Below the pieces are notes generated by a model. The model saw nothing but the letters and a program-made list of their open reading frames with translations, did not search any database and was not told where the DNA came from. Positions 58,788 to 64,000 of a DNA stretch of 64,000 bases are shown one piece after another; position 1 is the stretch's first letter, and each line of letters begins with the position of its first letter. Origin of the DNA: Volvariella volvacea V23 (taxonomy: Eukaryota > Basidiomycota > Agaricomycetes > Agaricales > Pluteaceae); contig KB722780.1 of NCBI GenBank assembly GCA_000349905.1, positions 31,200-95,199 of the forward strand, given 5' to 3'. The position numbers and the translations under genes were made by a program.

Positions 58788-61700
58788 TCAATTAACATAG
58801 CGGAACCTCAAATCAGCCATCTCATCTTTAATGTCCTCCAGCTTCAGGTTTCTCGAAAACCCACTCTCCAGTCGGGCCCCAACCAGCTCGTCAGACTGGA
58901 ATGCTGCCAGCCACGAATAAACCTGAAAGTCCCTTCTTGGCACCGAGAGCGGGAGTCTTGGGACGCACAGGCCCGCCACGACACCGAGAAGGAGGACGAC
59001 TGCGAGGGCGGCAATCATTGGGATTTTCCGGATGGACGCTGTGGATAGGACGTCATCCGGGTAGGCACGTGCGACTACCTTGCCTGTTCCCGCAAAGTAA
59101 GGGAGCAGGTTGCTGGCATCTGCAAATCCACGTGCTTGTGCAAATGCTGAAGGAGAGAGTTCTCCGTACCCCATTGGTCCTGAACCTCCCGTGTATGAAA
59201 TGACCTATAGGTCGTGATGTGTCATCCATAAGTTATATTTGAGATGCTAATATAGAGGTTAGAAACAGGTACTTACAGTAGGATTTGGCACATAGTATGC
59301 ATCTCTGCCATTATCCTGTCACGACAATGGCGCTGTCAGAATGATGGAAAGCGTGAATAAAAGCCAACGAACCTTGACCATCTGGTTTATACTGTTGGTG
59401 TGAGCAGCTATGTAGCTGAGAGAAGCAAACCACATTAGCTCCGTCTATCTAGGAACCAGATCAGCGACTTACACCTCTCGCAGGTTCGTGGAGTTCAACA
59501 CCCGTCTGACATCCAGATCTCTGACACCCTCTCCAATTATTCTTTCCCTCACACTTTCAGAATTGCGATCCACAATCGTGTTGCCCTTGTTCACAATCCG
59601 GAGCGTATTGGGCGTTCCGACCGTTGTATTGTAAGTTTCGAGTATCCATGGTTCGAATAGCTCCAGGCAGACGGCACCATCATATCCAATATCCATCGAG
59701 TCTCCATGCGCATCCACAACAGTAGTGTTGATGAGGAACCGTCCATGCGGGGCATACTCCATGTTCATCCGAACCATGTTCCACCGACACCCATCCGGTC
59801 CCCTCTTCACCTATTCAAACAGACAAACCAGCACAACATGTGATCAGTTCGTCGATTGCTCGATTGCTAGACAGTGTGCTCCTGCATACCCATGGTCAGC
59901 GGTCTGCTGTGGAAGCTGTGTCCCACACCATTGTCAAGGAAAAAGGCTAAAGGCAGCGATGCGAGAGGTGAGTTCATCCGGGAAGAGGAATCAAAAGTTT
60001 TATGCAGGATCGCTCACCACTTGTGGCTATGGGATCTAGGTCTATCTCTGGAGGCAGCTCTGTTTCACCTCCACCCGTTGCGTTCACCAACTGCCAGGGC
60101 TTCTCCAGTTCTTCGTGAAGCGGTAGCTGGAACTCACTGAATAAGCCACGCAGCGTTTCCCTCGGAACAAACATGTAAGTGTAGTTCCTCAGTGTAGAGC
60201 GTGTCACGCTTCCAACAGCAAGTCAGTGCATCGAGATATCGCAGCCAGGAAGGAATAAAAGATGCTTACATGTTCATCGGGTCAGTCAATCTCGTACATC
60301 GGACCCGCAGTCCCCAACGCGGATATCTGCAAAATTTAGCACGCCCTCCAACATCAAAGCAGGACGAGGGAACCGGCACAGACGCTCACCTCAGCACGAT
60401 GCCAGGCTCCACGGTAGTTTGGTCATCGACACGGGCCCCGTTCAGAATAACCTGATCGTCAACATCGATCGAGAAATCGGTCGCATTCCTATTGAACGCC
60501 CCGAACCCGCTGCCGTTGGGCACCAGCTGGGACGCCGCGGTTTCGGAGAAGTAGACGGTGTCATTCTCCCATTGGAAAGAGGCGACAGGCGGTAATCCGC
60601 CGTGCGAGGTGAATGGTGCCAATGTCCACGTCAGGGCCCAATTCTATCGATAGAGGGGAGGTTAGTGACTGTACACACACACTAATGTTAAGGGTGCTGA
60701 AGGACTGACTTCGAGGTGTATTGTAAGCCTTTGTGCTTCTTCAATGTCTGATTTAGAAGAATCGCCATATATAATGGTTTCGTAATACCGTTCCCGTTGG
60801 TTCTGTGGGGAGGGGAGAGGGGTGGATCTCGTTGAGGCGTGCGACGAGAAAAGGAGGCAAAATGTGGGTCCACTCACAGAGATAACCGCATCGATGTCCA
60901 CCAATCGACCGAAGATGAATGGGAGAGTGGACGCAGTTCCACATAGCAACAAGAAGAACAGGATAAACAATGTCCAAGGGCGTTTGCTATTTCCCAGTGC
61001 GAGGAGGTTAGAGTTCGAAAGGAAGGAGAACGTGGGCTTACTCATAATCCCCTCTAGTCCTCCTTGACGTTCCAGAGTACATGTTACGATCCCATAGCAG
61101 CTTCAAGCCACTGTAAGGGCTGTAGGGATCTCCAGATGTGGTCGCAAGGTCTTTCAATCGAATGCCTGGAGCATCGCGCACTCGTGATTGGTGGATGATT
61201 GTCGCCCAGGCTAATTGGTACCAAATAGCGTATTTATCAGCGCTCCCATCAACCGATGAAATGAAAAAAGTGACAAAAAAGGAGGAATTCGAGTGGTAAA
61301 TGTTCAACGGAGTATACTTACTCGAAGCCTCCAGATAGCTCTTTCCCAACCTCAACAGGCTCATTCCTAAACTGACGCCTGCCAACCCACACCCCAAGCC
61401 GACAATAAACCTCGTCCAGAACAAACTCCTATTTCTTGCGATTATAGTGAACAAAAAAATTACAGGATAGGCGATCAGGCACAATATAATATGAATTATA
61501 ATGGGCCACCAGTGGGGAGGCTCAAAACCCTGGCTGAACGGATGCTGTTTGGGTTTAGACGGGCGCGGGAACACGGCAGGCGATTTCAGTTCCTCAGGGT
61601 CAACACCTCTACTCAGTGGGATGGGGATTCCTTGGTGCTCTGGTTGGGCGCTGGAGCGGGAAGGTTGATTATTCGTGTTGTTGTGCGCTCGAAGAGTCGG

Positions 61701-62472
61701 GATTGTGGCTTGGCTTTTGGGATTGGGTCGCAAAGGATAGGTCGAGTCTCCGTGCGTAGATGAACGAGCGCCAGTACCCGTTGCGGATGTGGGCGTCGCC
61801 GCGCTTTGTCCACCGAAAGAGGCATAGCTAGTTTCCCTACCCAAGGCCAAGGACGTTGGTCGATTTTTTCTGTTTTGTTGTCGCTGTTGCGGTGGTTCGA
61901 GTTGTGTCTGTAGCTGCTGGGGTTGTGGTTCCTCGCTGATCGACCTCTGAGAGGATACGGTTTCTTGTGCAAGGCTTGCTCCAGAACTGCGAGCGTGGGG
62001 TGCAGTCTGAACAGTGCGAGTTAGTTGCGCTGGGCTTGATGGTACACCAACACCACCCAATTTGGTGTCCCTCTGAGGTTGACGAGGTCCTGCCACGGCT
62101 GATAAGCCTCTCGATGGCCTGGTGGTACTAGCATCACCTGCCGTAGTGGCAGTTGGAGGTTTCGATATCAATATTGACGACCATCTAGAATTTTGACTAG
62201 GGTTGTTGCATTGTTGGTTCGGGGCTGGGTTTACCGCTGCGGATGAATCAAATGAGGAATAGCGGAGTTGATGGATGGGAGTTGAAGACGTTCCGATAGG
62301 AGTTGCGGGTGATTCAAATAATACTGAATCGTTGTTAGATTGAGCCGTATCGCAGGGACTGGGGATAGAGTTGGAGGCATAATCAACAGAAGGAAATGGG
62401 GATGGATCTGTGTTCGCAACTGTTGTGCCGGATGCTGGTGTTGAAGATGGAGAACGTTGCGTATTGGACATG
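58788..62472 (-). CDS. Large Ser/Pro/Gln-rich membrane protein with extracellular domain
   Basis: A multi-exon gene with the start ATG at 62472 (MSNTQRSPSSTPASGTTVAN). The first ~300 residues are low complexity: Ser/Thr/Pro-rich with a Gln-rich patch (EPQPQQLQTQLEPPQQRQQN), probably cytosolic. Then come the membrane helices WWPIIIHIILCLIAYPVIFL and FIVGLGCGLAGVSLGMSLL. Further exons give KRPWTLFILFFLLLCGTAST and an extracellular-looking region with many N-x-S/T sequons (FNRNATDFS, RNYTYMFVP, LINTTVV, NTTVGTPN). It ends with a last helix (IRKIPMIAALAVVLLLGVVA) and LRFRYVN-stop. Exon boundaries in the middle are only partly fixed, so exact length is uncertain (about 850-950 residues). I do not recognise a named family. 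Similar architecture occurs in hypothetical agaricomycete membrane proteins. The upstream ATG at 62570 would add residues with no obvious function. Confidence 0.75.
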
Positions 62473-62690
62473 ATTTGGCCGTCGCGTGCTCGGCAGCCAG
62501 TAACTTGAATGAATGACAGGAAAAAAGCACGTAGAATAAAAGAGGGCTTCGGAGAGGCACTGACCTGCAATCGTTTACAGGAGGCGTCGGGTCTTTATCA
62601 ACTCCCAGATGTAAGGGGTTATTTAAGGTGGCACGTTCCCCGTCTAAACTTCTTTGCAACGGTAATCAATACGTCAGAAAGAATACATGG

Positions 62691-63280
62691 CTATAGGAGG
62701 GATGTGTGTACCTGTGCCTGTTCTAGCTTGTGCCGCACGTACGGGGATTCACGAGGACTCGATGCTATGGACGTGATGTCAAGATGACAGCCCAGGACGA
62801 TCGTTGGATCCTGGGATAAAGACGGCGTCCATTCTCTGTGAGCCACCGAGATGGAATGGCCGATAGCCAGATCAAATGCTATGACTGGCACATGCTGTGA
62901 GACGTCAAATGGGCGTCGATAATGGGCGCAGTATCTGCGGAGTATACATAAGAAAGTGTCATACGTGCGTAAAACAGGGACAGACCGCGTGGTAATTGAA
63001 ATGTTGGTGGTCGAGGAGCTGGGGAAATGAGCCTGCAGGAGGACCATAGCAGGAACTCGTCCCACGAACTGTTAAGCGAACGCCACCTTGGTCTTCATCC
63101 ACTAGATAGTAAAAGCTTACCCATGATTGTTATTTTGAACCTATACCAATAACCAAGTGCCGTCTTCCCGTCCTCATCACATTCGATCATATTAACGTCA
63201 TGATGCCTACCACAATCGTTGCGTGCAGGTCTCGACAAGACAACGCCCATTTTAGCAGGCAATCGCCGTCCCTGCCTCAT
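62691..63280 (-). CDS. Weakly supported hypothetical gene
   Basis: Two frames join across a plausible intron of about 50 bases (GTAAGC..TTAACAG, near 63118-63069). The first has MGVVLSRPARNDCGRHHDVN, then ALGYWYRFKITIM. The second has FVGRVPAMVLLQAHFPSSST, then HVPVIAFDLAIGHSISVAHR and PTIVLGCHLDITSIASSPRE. A second, short intron may lie between the two parts of the latter. The composition is protein-like and no stop interrupts the joined frame, but there is no recognisable domain. It could equally be an old fragment. The start at 63280 is the first ATG of the frame. Confidence 0.3.
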
Positions 63281-64000
63281 ACAGGAGCCAAGTCATTTCT
63301 CATGTCAAGTAATGCCCTTCCGTGCCTCAACCTGATAAAGCACCAGACAAGCTACATGATACACGTGCCCGCACCTTTTCACACATGCCCGGGGCGGTAC
63401 CTATTCTACCATGCCGCGTATGCTCAGGCCACTCCGAGCGTTGTTGCAAGATTTCAACCCAACTGGCTACTGCACGAGCCCGGGTCCATGAAGTTCCACC
63501 CGTCAGCCCCACCTAAATTGTGACTGTCCAAGCTTATACACAGCTTGCTCAGATTTGCATAGCTTGGACCCTAGACTAGTACTTAGAGGGCCATTAGCAC
63601 CATCGTACAGCATGTCGGATATCATAATAATCCGCTATCCCCTTAATTAAAGATCGAGACACACGGGCCTCCAACCGACGCGAGGGCTTCTTCGCTGCAA
63701 CTTCTAACTTTAAAAGCTAGATTTCGGTAGCATTTGAAGCTTTTAGACACCCATCTCGAGTTTTCGGGTTTCATATTTCGAACGTTCTCCCACCTGTCTG
63801 GCGGTATAATGCTACGAGCAAGGCATTTTCTATACAAAAAATTCTGGAGTATCATTGTCATCAACTAAAGGGCGAATGCTCTTGCCAAGTGCGGCTTCTC
63901 ATCCAAACAAGATCGGACGAAAGGACATGTTGAGTTTAAATCACAGCGTTTGAGAACGAATTGGAGCGGAAAATTGGGATGGTATCCGGTGTTGGAGGAC
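63281..64000. other. Right edge, no supported gene
   Basis: About 720 bases with only short open frames. There is a local AT-rich patch near 63630-63650. Nothing continues convincingly past the window end. Confidence 0.35.

Noticed and set aside
1..64000. tRNA, rRNA, CRISPR arrays, operons, long terminal repeats or transposase genes
   Set aside because: No A-box/B-box pair of a tRNA, no regularly spaced repeats, no paired long repeats and no transposase or reverse-transcriptase motif were found by eye. CRISPR arrays are not expected in a fungal nuclear genome.

Overview
The window is eukaryotic nuclear DNA from a filamentous fungus, most likely a basidiomycete of the Agaricomycetes. The coding exons are interrupted by many short GT..AG introns of about 50-75 bases. 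The recognisable proteins are fungal: Atg7, Sec61 alpha, a NIMA-type kinase, a Zn2Cys6 regulator, an SNG1/DUF3533 membrane protein, F-box/LRR and BTB proteins, and secreted M43 metalloproteases. A narrower placement (for example Cantharellales such as Rhizoctonia or Ceratobasidium) is a guess from the gene families, not something the sequence proves. Splice sites were read by eye. For several genes the exon lengths were summed and found divisible by three: M43 copy D at 297 aa, Sec61 at 477 aa, the first lectin at 310 aa, the F-box/LRR protein at 548 aa and the six-helix membrane protein at 256 aa.

Layout. Bases 1-3063 hold no convincing gene, and the first ~270 bases are a degenerate GGAAT/GATGGAAT-rich stretch. 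From 3064 to 8309 lie three tandem minus-strand copies of a secreted M43 (pappalysin/MEP1-like) metalloprotease. Then come atg7 (minus, 8826-11508), an F-box protein with an internal hydrophobic hairpin (plus, 12663-14366) and a Ser/Pro-rich disordered protein (plus, 15939-17348). A gene-poor stretch of about 5 kb follows. Next are a NIMA-family kinase (minus, 22289-25168) and a Zn2Cys6/MHR transcription factor (plus, 27172-29558), then another gene-poor stretch. At 33-36.4 kb is a plus-strand tandem pair of secreted two-domain lectins (thaumatin-like N-terminal half, ricin-B-type trefoil C-terminal half), followed closely by sec61 (36606-38419). A fourth M43 protease copy, on the opposite strand from the first three, is at 39811-40975.

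The right third, 43-55 kb, is a zone of gene duplication and decay. It holds a frameshifted F-box/LRR pseudogene (43.4-45.0 kb) whose intact relative is at 51.85-53.55 kb, a short relic of the SNG1/DUF3533 gene just upstream of the intact copy, a BTB/POZ pseudogene with several frameshifts (53.86-55.02 kb), and what looks like the last exon of a fifth M43 protease (55.3 kb). A small basic, putatively nuclear protein sits between them (45754-47000). The window ends with a six-helix membrane protein (57405-58230), a large Ser/Pro/Gln-rich multi-pass membrane protein (58788-62472, minus) and a weakly supported hypothetical gene.

The housekeeping genes (autophagy, translocon, cell-cycle kinase) are single copy and clean. 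The accessory genes (secreted protease, lectin, F-box, BTB, SNG1-like) are the ones that are duplicated and broken. This is the pattern expected of a fast-evolving secretome and ubiquitin-adaptor region. I did not see a clearly new multi-gene system. The most interesting items are the two-domain lectin pair with a perfectly shared upstream element, the protease family with one copy apparently cut off from its signal peptide, and the 13-base micro-exon inside the zinc-cluster motif.
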